32,716 nt of DNA, taken from NCBI GenBank assembly GCA_964431075.1, contig CAYSID010000011.1:1-32716 (forward strand), given 5' to 3'. Within the stretch, counting starts at the first letter, position 1; each line of letters opens with the position of its first letter. The notes under the pieces were generated by a model. It saw nothing but the letters and a program-made list of their open reading frames with translations, had not been told where the DNA came from and did no database searches. Position numbers and translations under genes: made by a program. Shown piece by piece: positions 14,175-21,270 of this stretch. The DNA comes from CAYHSW01 sp964431075. Its GTDB lineage: Bacteria; Patescibacteriota; Microgenomatia; JAMCZE01.

Positions 14175-14747
14175 ATGACATCGATTACTGCCCTGGAGGC
14201 TGATCGGATTTTTCGGGAAAATAACTACAAAGTTGTTAATTCCGTGCTTGTTTCGCGGCTGTTTAAAATTACTAATCAAAACACGGTTTACAAATTATTA
14301 CAGCGGCTGACAGCGCAGAAAGTCTTAAAAAGAGCGGTCAACGGGACTTATTTTGTCAGCTCCACTAACCCCGGATCATTTTGTCTGGCCAATTCATTAA
14401 TTACGCCTTCCTATATTAGTTTTGAATCCGCCTTAAATTATTACGGCATTTTACCCCAGTTTCCCTACCCCATTACTTCCTCCACCACTAAACGCAGCCA
14501 GACCATTAATTTTGACAACCGCGAGTTTAGTTTCCGGCACTTGGCAACCGGTCTTTATTTTGGCTTTGTAAAAACAGATGATTTTCTTATTGCCACGCCG
14601 GAAAAAGCGGTTTTAGATTTACTATATTTTAAGTCCAAAGGACTTGCCAGCGCAGATATTTCCGATTGGGACACTTCAGTTCTTAATAAAAGAGTCTTGA
14701 AAACTTTGGCCAAAAAATTTAACATTTCTATAGAAGAACTTTTGTGA
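14175..14747 (+). CDS. AbiEi-like antitoxin / transcriptional regulator
   Basis: The 190-aa protein opens with a winged-helix region (EADRIFRENNYKVVNSVLVSRLFKITNQNTVYKLLQRLTAQKVLKRAVNGTYFV). It continues with ISFESALNYYGILP and the TPEKAVLDLLYF block found in AbiEi-like antitoxins. It should neutralise the nucleotidyltransferase encoded next and repress the operon. I use the ATG at 14175: the upstream in-frame TTG at 14136 is itself the -35 box and would not be transcribed. The ATG is 10 nt after the -10, so the leader is about 3-5 nt. The stop overlaps the next start by 4 nt (GTGA). Confidence 0.85.
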   Translation: MTSITALEADRIFRENNYKVVNSVLVSRLFKITNQNTVYKLLQRLTAQKVLKRAVNGTYFVSSTNPGSFCLANSLITPSYISFESALNYYGILPQFPYPITSSTTKRSQTINFDNREFSFRHLATGLYFGFVKTDDFLIATPEKAVLDLLYFKSKGLASADISDWDTSVLNKRVLKTLAKKFNISIEELL

Positions 14748-15505
14748 TTGACCAAACCCAACTAAAACAACTGGCAGTAAAATTTCAGACGAACGAATAC
14801 ACCATTCTTCGCGAATATGTTCAAATTTTGTTCTTGGACCAATTTTATCAAAATAATTTAGTTAAAGGCACTTATTTTAAAGGCGGGACAGCCATTAGAT
14901 TGTTATTAGGCTCCCCCCGCTTCTCTGAAGATCTTGATTTTTCTTCCAAACAAACTGAGGTCCAATTGGAAAAGGCCGTTTTGACTACTGTTAATAACCT
15001 TACCGCCATTATCCCCAATTTAACAGTTAAAAAACTGCAGACTTTACAAGGCTACAGCGCCAAACTTTTTCTCCCAACAGAAATTTCCTCCCAACCGTTA
15101 ACTGTCAAACTTGATTTTTCTTTGCGGGGCAATATTTTGGAAACCCTGACCGGGGCAGTCGAAACAGCTCTTCCGGTAAAAATTGTTTCCGTTGTTGAGC
15201 ATCTTTCTTCCAAAGAGCTTTTGGCGGAAAAAATTCATGCCATGATTAACAGACAAAAGGGTCGGGATGTTTTTGATTTGTGGTTTTTATTATCTAAAAG
15301 CGTTTCTTTCGACCAAAAGTTTGTTAATAAAAAGTTGGGGTTTTTTGGACAAAAGTACAACTTAAACCAAATTATTAATCAAGTTAAAAACTGGCCTGAT
15401 AAAGATCTGGACGCTGATCTAAGGCCGTTTTTATCCATAAGCGACCGTAAAATAATTCCTGAATTAAAGCGGCTCTTGACTTTTAAATTAGAATCTATAG
15501 TATAG
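14744..15505 (+). CDS. AbiEii-type nucleotidyltransferase toxin
   Basis: The 253-aa protein contains FKGGTAIRLLLGSPRFSEDLDFSS, with GGT at 47-49 and D63-L-D65, the catalytic metal-binding pattern of AbiEii. Later VKLDFSLRG (third Asp) and ELLAEKIHAMINRQKGRDVFDLWFLL complete the family blocks. AbiE systems are type IV toxin-antitoxin and phage-resistance modules. The start is GTG, inside the stop of the antitoxin gene. It is only distantly similar to the nucleotidyltransferase at 91-723, so the two pairs are not a recent duplication. Confidence 0.9.
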   Translation: MIDQTQLKQLAVKFQTNEYTILREYVQILFLDQFYQNNLVKGTYFKGGTAIRLLLGSPRFSEDLDFSSKQTEVQLEKAVLTTVNNLTAIIPNLTVKKLQTLQGYSAKLFLPTEISSQPLTVKLDFSLRGNILETLTGAVETALPVKIVSVVEHLSSKELLAEKIHAMINRQKGRDVFDLWFLLSKSVSFDQKFVNKKLGFFGQKYNLNQIINQVKNWPDKDLDADLRPFLSISDRKIIPELKRLLTFKLESIV

Positions 15506-15515
15506 ATGATTGTCT

Positions 15516-16013
15516 ATGTTTACTCTTGATCCTCTGCCTTTTGCCTATGACGCTTTGGAACCGTATATTGATGCCGAAACGATGCGCCTGCATCATGACA
15601 AGCACCACCAGACTTATGTGGACAAGCTAAACGAGGAAGTTAGGAATGCAGGTATACAGGAAGACAGGCTGGAAAAATTAATTTTTAGTGACAATCAAAA
15701 AATTAAAAACATGGCCGGTGGAGTCTATAATCATAACTTGTTTTGGAAGTTTTTGAGTCCCGGCTATGAATTATCAGCGATGAACGATGAACTCCAAACG
15801 AAATTTACCGCTGCGGCCTTGAGTTTATTTGGTTCCGGCTGGGTCTGGCTTTCCCAAGACGGCGAGGTTTTCACCACTCCCAATCAGAACGCGCCCGATA
15901 AGGAGGTTGTTTTGGGTCTTGACCTCTGGGAACACGCCTATTATTTGAAGTACCAAAACCGCCGGAAGGACTACATTGATGCGTTTTGGGAGTTGATTTT
16001 GAAAATTATCTGA
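15516..16013 (+). CDS. sodA: Superoxide dismutase, Mn/Fe type, compact
   Basis: The 165-aa enzyme retains the full metal site: H26 in LHHDKHH, His in GGVYNHNLFW, and Asp and His in LDLWEHAYYLKY. GG before the second ligand (rather than AQ) and Gln in TTPNQNAP are the manganese-type outer-sphere choices, although cambialistic use is possible. It is about 30-40 residues shorter than usual: the loop after the second His ligand is cut to SPGYELSAMN, and the protein stops right after the last helix. I start at the ATG at 15516, since an earlier TTG adds only two residues. It follows the toxin gene by 10 bp and detoxifies superoxide in the cytoplasm. Confidence 0.92.
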   Translation: MFTLDPLPFAYDALEPYIDAETMRLHHDKHHQTYVDKLNEEVRNAGIQEDRLEKLIFSDNQKIKNMAGGVYNHNLFWKFLSPGYELSAMNDELQTKFTAAALSLFGSGWVWLSQDGEVFTTPNQNAPDKEVVLGLDLWEHAYYLKYQNRRKDYIDAFWELILKII

Positions 16014-16434
16014 TTCTCATCCAGACTCCTTGTAAACATCGAAAACCCCATCCTTTCATTATCGATCCGCTTGTCACCCAAACTTTTTCTCCCGGTTTAA
16101 TTTCCAAACTACGCCTTTGTTCATCAGTCAACCATCTTTCAAGTTGGTCAGAACCGCACCGGCCCGGTGCACTCCGATTGTAGACAGTGACACTTTCCTG
16201 GCCGCGCACTAGTACAACTGCTTTTTCAGATGATCTAGTAGTCGCGGGAGGAATCCTTGTTGGTATGTATTTTGTCGGAATGGCTGCTGGTTTAGTGGAT
16301 GTTGCAAGTCCCACTGCCGTCAGATTATTTTGCTCACCAGAACCACCACACCTTGAAAGTAACACGCCAAAAACCACAACCCCAACAACTACCCCTCCTG
16401 TAATTATTTTTCTACTTTCAATTCCATTTAACAC
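16006..16434 (-). CDS. Anchored extracytoplasmic protein, unknown
   Basis: The 142-aa product has a membrane helix (about residues 10-28) followed by CGGSGEQ. The Cys is preceded by Arg, so it is not a canonical lipobox. A Thr/Pro-rich linker then leads to a domain with ESVTVYNRSAPGRC and KVWVTSGSIMKGWGFRCLQGVWMRIR, whose two Cys could form a disulfide. The pattern is loosely like a small beta-barrel (SH3-like) domain, but I cannot assign it. The start is GTG, 6 nt after TACTAT on the reverse strand (16441-16446), again close to leaderless. Its 3' end overlaps that of the SOD gene by 8 bp. Confidence 0.55.
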   Translation of the reverse strand: MLNGIESRKIITGGVVVGVVVFGVLLSRCGGSGEQNNLTAVGLATSTKPAAIPTKYIPTRIPPATTRSSEKAVVLVRGQESVTVYNRSAPGRCGSDQLERWLTDEQRRSLEIKPGEKVWVTSGSIMKGWGFRCLQGVWMRIR

Positions 16435-16474
16435 ATCCCTATAGTATCACCAACTGAAAAATAATGCAAATTTA

Positions 16475-16483
16475 TGTTACAAT
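16475..16483 (+). promoter_or_regulatory. secE-nusG promoter
   Basis: TGT plus TACAAT (16478-16483) forms an extended -10. The secE ATG is at 16490, 6 nt further on, so the first transcribed base is probably the A of the start codon. Confidence 0.55.
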
Positions 16484-16489
16484 TACTGT

Positions 16490-16714
16490 ATGGAAATGCG
16501 GGATATACAGTTTACGGCGCCGAGTTTTGGAACCAGTCCGGTTAAATTTATTACCGAGGTTCGCGACGAATTAAAAAAGGTCACTTGGCCCACCCGCCCG
16601 CAGGTTATCAGGATGACGATTATCGTCATCGGCGTGACTGTCGCCGTCTCGGCTTACCTTGGCGGTTTGGACTTCCTTTTTACCAAACTTTCTAGTATAA
16701 TTATCGCACGATGA
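16490..16714 (+). CDS. secE: Protein translocase subunit SecE
   Basis: This 74-aa protein has the single-helix bacterial SecE form: FITEVRDELKKVTWPTRPQVIRMT, the cytoplasmic amphipathic helix with the KVTWPT hallmark, followed by one membrane helix (IIVIGVTVAVSAYLGGLDFLF). It clamps SecY in the translocon. Its TGA stop overlaps the nusG ATG by 4 nt, the standard secE-nusG coupling. It is separated from rpmG by 14 kb of unrelated genes. Use of TGA as stop shows the standard code. Confidence 0.95.
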   Translation: MEMRDIQFTAPSFGTSPVKFITEVRDELKKVTWPTRPQVIRMTIIVIGVTVAVSAYLGGLDFLFTKLSSIIIAR

Positions 16715-17244
16715 ATGAAGATCCCGCCAAATGGTACGTCGTTCACACCTATTCCGGCTACGAAAATAAAGTGGCCTCCGCCATTAAACAGCGCGCGGTA
16801 ACCCAACATCTTGACGCCTTTATTTTTGACGTTTTGGTACCAACTAAAAATACGGTGCAGGTAAAACGGGGTAAAAAAGAGGATATCAAAGAAAAGATTT
16901 TTCCGGGCTATATATTAGTCAAAATGATCTTAACCGATGACACCTGGCAATGTGTTCGGACAACCCAAGGTGTTACTTCTTTTGTCGGCATCGGCAACAA
17001 ACCCACTCCCATTTCCGAAAAAGAAGTTGATGCTATCATGCAATTTGCCCAAATTGCCGCCCCAACTTATAAATCCCAGTTTTCCGTCAACGAAGCGGTG
17101 AAAATTGTAGACGGCCCGTTTGCCGATTTCCTTGGCTCCATCGAGTCCATTGATGAGGCGCGGGGGAAATTAAAAGTTTTAGTTAGTATTTTCGGCCGCG
17201 AAACCCCGGTCGAACTTGACTTTTTACAGGTGGCCAAGCTGTAA
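16711..17244 (+). CDS. nusG: Transcription termination/antitermination factor NusG
   Basis: The 177-aa protein has the NGN domain (KWYVVHTYSGYENKVA at the N-terminus, KIFPGYILVKM, TQGVTSFVG) and the C-terminal KOW domain (VNEAVKIVDGPFADFLGSIESID, then VSIFGRETPVELDFLQV). It binds RNA polymerase and links it to Rho or the ribosome. Length and order are standard. It is followed not by rplK but by a reverse-strand Cas2-like gene and repeat copies; the first 39-bp repeat starts 37 bp after its stop. Confidence 0.96.
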   Translation: MNEDPAKWYVVHTYSGYENKVASAIKQRAVTQHLDAFIFDVLVPTKNTVQVKRGKKEDIKEKIFPGYILVKMILTDDTWQCVRTTQGVTSFVGIGNKPTPISEKEVDAIMQFAQIAAPTYKSQFSVNEAVKIVDGPFADFLGSIESIDEARGKLKVLVSIFGRETPVELDFLQVAKL

Positions 17245-17281
17245 ATTTTTACCCCCAACCTCAATCTCTTATTAATCATTA

Positions 17282-17320
17282 ATGGTATCTTATTCCCGCA
17301 CGTGCGTTTGGAAGAAACCT
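17282..17320. repeat. 39-bp direct repeat, copy 1, with palindrome CGCACGTGCG
   Basis: It shares ATGGTA, CTTA, CGCACGTGCGT, G and AAGAAACCT with the copy at 17985-18023, at identical spacing. The palindrome is at 17297-17306. In this copy the -35 part of the reverse promoter is degraded (CGTTTG instead of CGTCAA). It lies between nusG and the 3' end of the Cas2-like gene. Confidence 0.75.
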
Positions 17321-17355
17321 CCTCTTTTATCCTAAATTATTTAGGTCAAATTATT

Positions 17356-17979
17356 CTATACTCCGAAGTATTTTCTGAAGATCTCGTCATTTTCTATTTT
17401 TTCCGCTACGATTATTCTCACTTCCTGCCCGATTCCTAAATAATTTCTCAAAAACTCAATTTCCCGGTCGCAATGGTAGGCATGCAAATAAACGCTCTCC
17501 TGAAGCTGATAAAACCCCAACGATTTCAAATATTGCCGGAATTGATCGCGCACCCGATCTCCGCCTTTTACAATATCATAAAAAACCAGCCGCCACTTAT
17601 GGTCCCAAACCCGCGGTTTAGAAATGGAGATATTTTCTATATTGAGTTCAACTATTCTTTTTTGACCTTTTTCGGTAATAATTACCTGACCAAAATCCCC
17701 CTTCTTCTTAAATTCAATATACTTTTGTTTTTCCAAACTTTTTAGAGCCCAGCGTAAATAACGGGGATTAAAAACTTTCCAGTCATCTTTATCCGAAAGA
17801 TCCCAACGGAAAAATCTCCCCAACCGGGCAACACCGGGAGCAACCAAGGCCAGGGCCAATAATGATCCCCCGGCCAAAAGACCAAGGATCATTTTCTGTT
17901 TTTCAAATCGTTCCGCCTTGTTCAAATCTTCTTTTTCTGTTTTGATAATTTCCAATAACTCCCTTAACTGAGCATCCAT
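17356..17979 (-). CDS. Membrane-linked winged-helix / Cas2-like (PaaX-type) protein
   Basis: The 207-aa protein has three parts: a charged N-terminal helix and a hydrophobic segment (about 28-48) that could cross the membrane; a winged-helix region (FNPRYLRWALKSLEKQKYIEFKKKG..VIITEKGQKRIVE, about 70-112); and a Cas2-like ferredoxin fold of the PaaX C-terminal type (WRLVFYDIVKGGDRVRDQFRQYLKSLGFYQLQESVYLHAY). The Asp of YDI, equivalent to the Cas2 catalytic Asp, is present. No CRISPR array or other cas gene is near. It is most likely a DNA-binding regulator rather than an adaptation nuclease. It has its own promoter, overlapping the palindrome CGCACGTGCG, and is inserted in reverse between nusG and rplK. 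Confidence 0.75.
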   Translation of the reverse strand: MDAQLRELLEIIKTEKEDLNKAERFEKQKMILGLLAGGSLLALALVAPGVARLGRFFRWDLSDKDDWKVFNPRYLRWALKSLEKQKYIEFKKKGDFGQVIITEKGQKRIVELNIENISISKPRVWDHKWRLVFYDIVKGGDRVRDQFRQYLKSLGFYQLQESVYLHAYHCDREIEFLRNYLGIGQEVRIIVAEKIENDEIFRKYFGV

Positions 17980-17984
17980 ACCCT

Positions 17985-18023
17985 ATGGTACCTTACATGC
18001 GCACGTGCGTCAAGAAGAAACCT
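17985..18023. repeat. 39-bp direct repeat, copy 2: promoter and operator of the Cas2-like gene
   Basis: On the reverse strand TTGACG (18008-18013) and TACCAT (17985-17990) are 17 bp apart, and the ATG of the Cas2-like gene begins 5 nt past the -10. The perfect palindrome CGCACGTGCG (18000-18009) lies in the spacer and touches the -35, an ideal place for repression. The plus-strand rplK promoter begins two bases further right. Confidence 0.75.
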
Positions 18024-18024
18024 A

Positions 18025-18053
18025 TTGATTGAATCAAATAATCTTTGTATAAT
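18025..18053 (+). promoter_or_regulatory. rplK-rplA promoter
   Basis: TTGATT (18025-18030) and TATAAT (18048-18053), 17 bp apart, directly next to the palindromic repeat. A regulator bound at the palindrome could therefore affect both directions. Confidence 0.65.
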
Positions 18054-18059
18054 GCTTTC

Positions 18060-18155
18060 ACCAAGCGGATTGATGCTGCGCGGGAGGTGAGAACCGACCA
18101 ATCTTCAGACAGATTGCTTCGTCATTCCTCTCCTCGCATTGACGCGAAAAGTAAC
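18060..18155 (+). promoter_or_regulatory. Structured rplK leader, REP-like sequence
   Basis: About 95 nt of untranslated leader precede rplK, unusual among the nearly leaderless genes here. CAATCT/AGATTG forms a hairpin (loop TCAGAC, around 18099-18116), enclosed by pairing of GCG-GGGAGG (near 18078) with CCTCTCCTCGC (near 18129). The part GATTGCTTCGTC...CCTCGCATTGACGCG resembles a widespread intergenic repeat type, so it may be an inserted repeat rather than an L1 or L11 binding site. Confidence 0.45.
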
Positions 18156-18584
18156 ATGGCGAAAAAAATAAAAACTATTATCAAACTTAATCTCAAGGCA
18201 GGAGAAGCCACGCCGGCACCTCCGGTCGGGCCGGCCTTGGGACAACACGGCCTGCCAATTATGGACTTCGTTAAAGCTTATAACGATAAAACAGCCGACA
18301 AAAAAGGGCAAGTCATACCGGCCGTTATCACCGTTTATGAGGACAAAACGTTTACATTTATTACCAAGCTTCCCCCGGTCTCGGAATTGATCAAAAAAGA
18401 GTTAAATCTTGCCGCCGGGTCAAAAAAGCCCGGCCGGGAATCCGTTGGCGAAATTACCGCCGCTCAGGCAAGAAAAGTTGCCGGACTAAAAATGGAAGAT
18501 CTCAATGCTAATGGAGATTTGGACGCAGCAACAAAGATTGTGCTGGGAACAGCAAGATCAATGGGATTGAAGGTAAATGGGTAA
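18156..18584 (+). CDS. rplK: Ribosomal protein uL11
   Basis: The 142-codon protein (L11) begins MAKKIKTIIKLNLKAGEATPAPPVGPALGQHG, containing the invariant Pro-rich linker of the GTPase-associated centre. It continues through TFITKLPPVSELIKKELNL and GKVAG-like helices to the C-terminal RNA-binding domain (MEDLNAN..AATKIVLGTARSMGLKV). The start at 18156 matches family length; the frame is open upstream, but those residues lie in the leader and are not L11-like. It overlaps rplA by 8 nt, as in a ribosomal operon. Its distance from nusG (about 0.9 kb) is due to the reverse Cas2-like gene. Confidence 0.97.
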   Translation: MAKKIKTIIKLNLKAGEATPAPPVGPALGQHGLPIMDFVKAYNDKTADKKGQVIPAVITVYEDKTFTFITKLPPVSELIKKELNLAAGSKKPGRESVGEITAAQARKVAGLKMEDLNANGDLDAATKIVLGTARSMGLKVNG

Positions 18585-19329
18585 AGTAAAACAAGTGATC
18601 ATGGGGGACATTGAAGCGGAGGAAAAGGCCCGCGCCAAAGCCGCGGTCAAAAGAGAACAGAAGAAAATTCGCGAAGGAGAAACTGTCGAAAAAGTTGAAG
18701 CGGTCAAAACCGTCGAAAAAAAGCCTGTCAAAAAAATCGTCACCGGACCTGGCAAAAACTATCAAAAAGCTGCTTCCGTAATTGACAAAAACAAATTCTA
18801 CTCCCCCGCCGACGCCATCAAACTAATCAAAGAAGTCGCTTTTGCTAAATTCAACGAAACTATCGAACTGCATATTAATGTTAAAGAAAAAGGTTTAAGG
18901 GGAAATGTCAACTTGCCACACGGTACCGGTAAGGTTGTCAAAGTAAAAATTGCCGATGAAGAACTTATTTCGACGATCGAAAAAGGCGGTAAAATCGATT
19001 TTGATATTTTGGTCGCCGCGCCGGAGATGATGCCCAAATTAGCCAAAATTGCCAAGATTTTAGGACCACGGGGATTGATGCCTAACCCGAAAACGAACAC
19101 TATTTCTCCCCAACCGGAAAAACTGGTTAAAGAACTGTCCGGCGGGTTGGTTCAGTTTAAAACCGAAACTGATTTTCCCATCATTCATACCACAATTGGC
19201 AAACTCGATTTTGGCGAGAGGAAATTATTAGAAAATTTCGAGGCGATGCTTAAAGCTATCGGCCGTGATAAAATCGTCTCTTTATTCTTGAAATCCACCA
19301 TGTCCCCGGCGGTAAAAATTACCGTTTAG
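18577..19329 (+). CDS. rplA: Ribosomal protein uL1 with charged N-terminal extension
   Basis: L1 binds 23S rRNA at the L1 stalk and can repress its own operon. The body starts at GKNYQKAASVIDKNKFYSPADAIKL (about residue 59) and has ILGPRGLMPNPKTNTI and the final FLKSTMSPAVKI, so it is complete. Before it lies an extra stretch of about 50 residues rich in Lys, Glu, Val and Ala (EAEEKARAKAAVKREQKK, EKVEAVKTVEKKPVKK), likely flexible or helical. Some CPR lineages lack uL1 altogether; here it is present and longer than the usual ~230 aa. The ATG overlaps rplK. It converges with the permease gene, with 3 bp between the stops. Confidence 0.96.
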   Translation: MGKVKQVIMGDIEAEEKARAKAAVKREQKKIREGETVEKVEAVKTVEKKPVKKIVTGPGKNYQKAASVIDKNKFYSPADAIKLIKEVAFAKFNETIELHINVKEKGLRGNVNLPHGTGKVVKVKIADEELISTIEKGGKIDFDILVAAPEMMPKLAKIAKILGPRGLMPNPKTNTISPQPEKLVKELSGGLVQFKTETDFPIIHTTIGKLDFGERKLLENFEAMLKAIGRDKIVSLFLKSTMSPAVKITV

Positions 19330-19332
19330 TTT

Positions 19333-21270
19333 CTATTCGTACCTGAGGGCGTCAAGGGCGGAAATTTCCGTTGCTCTTTTAGCCGGGTACATTCCCGTAA
19401 ACACCCCTACTAAAAAAGAAAGAACCATTATTGTTCCCACAAATCCCGCGGGTAAATAAACCACGTCAATCGTCCCCCCCCCTCGGCTAAAAGTAAAAAC
19501 CGAAAGAACCAAACTTAACAACTTGCCCAACAGAAACCCGGCAATCAACCCAAAGACTCCGCCGAAAAAACCCATCATCATGGACTCCGTCAAAAACAAC
19601 TCCTTCACTTCCCGCGATTTCATTCCCATAGCTTTCATAAGCCCCACTTCCCGCGTCCGCTCCATCAGGGAAACGGTCAAAGTATTAAACATTCCCAATG
19701 CAGCGACCCCCAAAGCTACCATCCCCAACAGTGACAGTACTGTTCGGGCAGTGGCGAACAAACTTTCAATCTGGGCCACGGTATCGGCCACCGACCGTGT
19801 CACAAAACCCATTCCCTCTATCTGTTTACGTACCGCGGATAAATTCGCCGTCTTGCCGACAGCCACCTTAAGTTGGGAAAAAGTGGTAATCCCGATAGAA
19901 CGCAGGTCGATAAAAGGTACATAAAAAACCGGGGTTTTTTCGTCGGGGGTAACCCCGACAATCGTGTATTCCGTCGGTTCCGATTCGATTTTTTCATCCG
20001 GTTTATCCGTTAAATTGCCGACAACAACAAACGCGGCCTTAAACCCGGAACCGACGGCAGAATCTTCCTCCAAACCCAAAACTTTTAACGCCGCCTTATT
20101 TATGACCGCCTCCTTAAGACTCTCCTGACCCAGAGGGATTTTTTTCATCGGGTTGACCACGGCGGCCGATTCCGAGGCCAACTCAATAAAATCCCCCTCG
20201 CCGGAAGCCGATAAAACCTCCTCGGTTGACAGTCCTAAAACCTGCGGCCCGTTAAAATTTACGACCTCGATCTGAAGATTGACTTCCGCAAAATATCCGG
20301 TTGTGATTTCCTGATAATCCCCCCCTTTTTGCTTCCAGATCGGGACCGCAGCTTTAACCCACTTGCCCAAGACCCCCGCCACTCCCGCTCCGGCGAAACC
20401 ATTGGCATTGTCGGGATAACTTTGCCCCCAAACTTCCACCCCGGGAATCGGAGCTTCAAAACGCTTGGTATAACCGATCAACTTTGCCTTGGGACTGGGG
20501 GCTTCCCGTACCCGAAGCCAATAACCCGGCTCCACAGAAACATTAACCTCGCCGATTTTCTGCAAGTAAACCGCTTCCTGCCGCGCCGTTTGTGCCCCGG
20601 CCACTTCCCCTTCTTCCGACCGGCTGACTTTTGTCACCAAAGCATTACTGTTGAAAATCTTACCTTTATAGGTCTTGATAGCCGATTGCTGCAAATAATC
20701 GCTAGTGACGCCATAAACGGCCATATCGGAAATGGAATCTTTATAATTAACCCGTCCCACCAAGGCAATCATCGGCAAAACGCTGGTGACATTTTGCAAA
20801 TTTTTAAAATCGGCAACCATCTTGTCATTTATTTTTACTTTGCCACCCGGCTGCGGGCTCACATCCGCCTGCCGTAATTCCTCCAAACGGGCCACCCGAC
20901 CAATAACCACCTGTTCCAAACCATAACCAATGGATACCAGAAAAACGATGATTCCGATCCCCAGCGCCATTCCGCCTATGGTTATCAAAGTCCGGACTTT
21001 TTTTGCCTTCATATTGCGCAGGGCTATCTCCATTAATTCCGTCCGCCGAATACTTTGCCCTTTGGGATCAAAAACCTTCTGAAAAGCAAAAAAGGCTCCC
21101 CCAATTTTATTATAAAGGTGACCGGTAACCGTAGCCGGCAAAGGAGCCTTGTCAATTAAGGTAAACAAAAACTTATAGAGCATAAAAGCAATCAAAAGGA
21201 GAATAAAACTAAAGTATTGAGCCGCCCCCTTAAAATGGTCACGAATAAATAATATTGCTTTACGGCTCAT
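19333..21270 (-). CDS. MacB/FtsX-type ABC transporter permease with SH3-like insert
   Basis: The 645-aa protein has an extra N-terminal membrane helix (about 15-42) and then the MacB layout. One helix (about 92-118) after NMKAKKVRTLITIGG is followed by a long outside domain of nearly 400 residues and three C-terminal helices, with MERTREVGLMKAMGMKSREVKELFLTES between. Within the outside domain, GYWLRVREAPSPKAKLIGY...GKWVKAAVP..GYF (about 240-330) looks like a bacterial SH3 domain, which standard MacB lacks. MacB-type transporters act as mechanical pumps on extracytoplasmic substrates rather than carrying them through the membrane. The start overlaps the ATPase stop by 4 nt. Confidence 0.85.
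   Translation of the reverse strand: MSRKAILFIRDHFKGAAQYFSFILLLIAFMLYKFLFTLIDKAPLPATVTGHLYNKIGGAFFAFQKVFDPKGQSIRRTELMEIALRNMKAKKVRTLITIGGMALGIGIIVFLVSIGYGLEQVVIGRVARLEELRQADVSPQPGGKVKINDKMVADFKNLQNVTSVLPMIALVGRVNYKDSISDMAVYGVTSDYLQQSAIKTYKGKIFNSNALVTKVSRSEEGEVAGAQTARQEAVYLQKIGEVNVSVEPGYWLRVREAPSPKAKLIGYTKRFEAPIPGVEVWGQSYPDNANGFAGAGVAGVLGKWVKAAVPIWKQKGGDYQEITTGYFAEVNLQIEVVNFNGPQVLGLSTEEVLSASGEGDFIELASESAAVVNPMKKIPLGQESLKEAVINKAALKVLGLEEDSAVGSGFKAAFVVVGNLTDKPDEKIESEPTEYTIVGVTPDEKTPVFYVPFIDLRSIGITTFSQLKVAVGKTANLSAVRKQIEGMGFVTRSVADTVAQIESLFATARTVLSLLGMVALGVAALGMFNTLTVSLMERTREVGLMKAMGMKSREVKELFLTESMMMGFFGGVFGLIAGFLLGKLLSLVLSVFTFSRGGGTIDVVYLPAGFVGTIMVLSFLVGVFTGMYPAKRATEISALDALRYE

Noticed and set aside
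17356..17979. CRISPR adaptation gene cas2 with an expected CRISPR array.
   Set aside because: The protein has an N-terminal membrane/winged-helix part as in PaaX-type regulators. The only nearby repeats are two 39-bp copies 703 bp apart, not an array with spacers, and no cas1 is present.
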